This document shows, piece by piece, positions 5,504-6,016 of a stretch of 6,016 nt of DNA (positions are counted from its first letter, which is position 1; each line of letters starts with the position of its first letter). Under the pieces are notes generated by a model. The model had not been told where the DNA came from and made no database searches. It was given only the letters and a program-made list of their open reading frames with translations. Position numbers and translations under genes: made by a program. The stretch comes from an uncultured Clostridia bacterium (GTDB lineage: Bacteria; Bacillota; Clostridia; Christensenellales; Borkfalkiaceae): assembly GCA_900548845.1 (NCBI GenBank), contig URMI01000075.1:1-6016 (forward strand). Direction: 5' to 3'.

Positions 5504-6016
5504 ATGAACGTTTTGGACCTGAACGAAGAACAGCGGCTGCCCGTCGAGACGACGGAGGGGGCCGTTCTGGTGCTCGCGGGGGCGGGCAGCGGCAAGACGC
5601 GCGTTTTGACGGCGCGCATCGCCCACCTCGTGGGGGATATGGGGGTACCGCCCGAGAATATCCTTGCCATCACCTTCACCAACAAGGCGGCGAACGAGAT
5701 GAAAGAGCGCCTTTCCGCCATCGCCGATACGCGGCGCATGTGGGTGAGCACCATCCACTCCATGTGCGTGCGCATCCTGAGGATGTACGCCGAGCGCAGG
5801 GGGCTCACACAGAACTTTTCCATCTATTCCGAGCAGGAGCGCTCCGCCGTCATCAAGCAGGCATTCAAGGAGCTGAACTTCGAAGAGGAGAGCCTTCTGA
5901 AGAGCATCAAGTGGCATATCTCCAACGCCAAGATGCTGGGGCTTTCGCCTTCGGAATACGCCGCGCAGCACCGCGCGGAGCGCAACGTCGAAGAGGCGGT
6001 GAAGGTCTACAGATCG
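5504..6016 (+). CDS. pcrA: UvrD/PcrA-family DNA helicase, 5' part
   Basis: The first 171 residues of a superfamily 1A helicase; the gene continues past the right edge (full-length relatives have about 700-750 residues). Visible are the Q-motif in LNEEQR (Q10), Walker A AGAGSGKT (25-32), motif Ia ITFTNKAANEMKER (56-69) and motif Ib STIHSMCVRILR (82-93), all in the usual order of domain 1A. PcrA/UvrD unwinds DNA 3' to 5' during nucleotide excision repair, plasmid replication and removal of RecA or stalled RNA polymerase. The N-terminus aligns well with known PcrA proteins, supporting ATG 5504. An in-frame TTG at 5468 lies inside the -35 box and is unlikely. No Shine-Dalgarno precedes the ATG; the bases before it are CCTCC, the reverse of one. 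Rep or a RecB-like helicase is less likely given the Firmicutes setting. Confidence 0.92.
   Translation, partial: MNVLDLNEEQRLPVETTEGAVLVLAGAGSGKTRVLTARIAHLVGDMGVPPENILAITFTNKAANEMKERLSAIADTRRMWVSTIHSMCVRILRMYAERRGLTQNFSIYSEQERSAVIKQAFKELNFEEESLLKSIKWHISNAKMLGLSPSEYAAQHRAERNVEEAVKVYRS

Overview
The window looks like chromosomal DNA from a fairly GC-rich, Gram-positive-type bacterium of the class Clostridia. The evidence is a 58-residue Firmicutes-type S21 gene with a strong AAGGAGGG ribosome binding site, sigma-A-type promoters, an AraM-like glycerol-1-phosphate dehydrogenase and an ABC/FtsX exporter fusion. A Christensenellales-like lineage is my best guess; this rests on general resemblance, not on a search. 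All recognisable genes lie on the + strand.

Layout. Bases 1-147 hold an AT-richer tandem repeat with a 64-bp period, itself built from two related half-units of about 32 bp; it appears to continue beyond the left edge. Next comes a tight three-gene cluster. A 374-residue sn-glycerol-1-phosphate dehydrogenase-like enzyme (192-1316) overlaps by one base a 262-residue TIM-barrel sugar phosphate isomerase/epimerase-like protein (1316-2104). Four bases later begins an 810-residue protein that joins an ABC ATPase to an FtsX/MacB-type permease (2109-4541). The spacing suggests one transcript: two small cytosolic enzymes of sugar- or glycerol-phosphate metabolism, then an exporter or extracytoplasmic-release machine. 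No substrate can be read from the sequence.

The second half starts with a textbook promoter (perfect -35 and -10 hexamers, 17-bp spacer, extended -10) driving rpsU (4683-4859), which ends at a clean intrinsic terminator. An unrecognised, charged, helical 134-residue protein follows (4946-5350). Its stop codon lies in the loop of a perfect 9-bp inverted repeat. A G-rich spacer with a short direct repeat leads to the 5' part of a UvrD/PcrA-family helicase gene (5504 to the right edge). The promoter of that gene is placed so that transcription should start at or next to the ATG, which suggests a leaderless mRNA.

I found no RNA genes, CRISPR array, insertion sequence or clear novel defence or mobile system. 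The best leads are the possible leaderless helicase mRNA, the orphan 134-residue protein, the enzyme pair coupled to the ABC fusion, and the higher-order repeat at the left edge.
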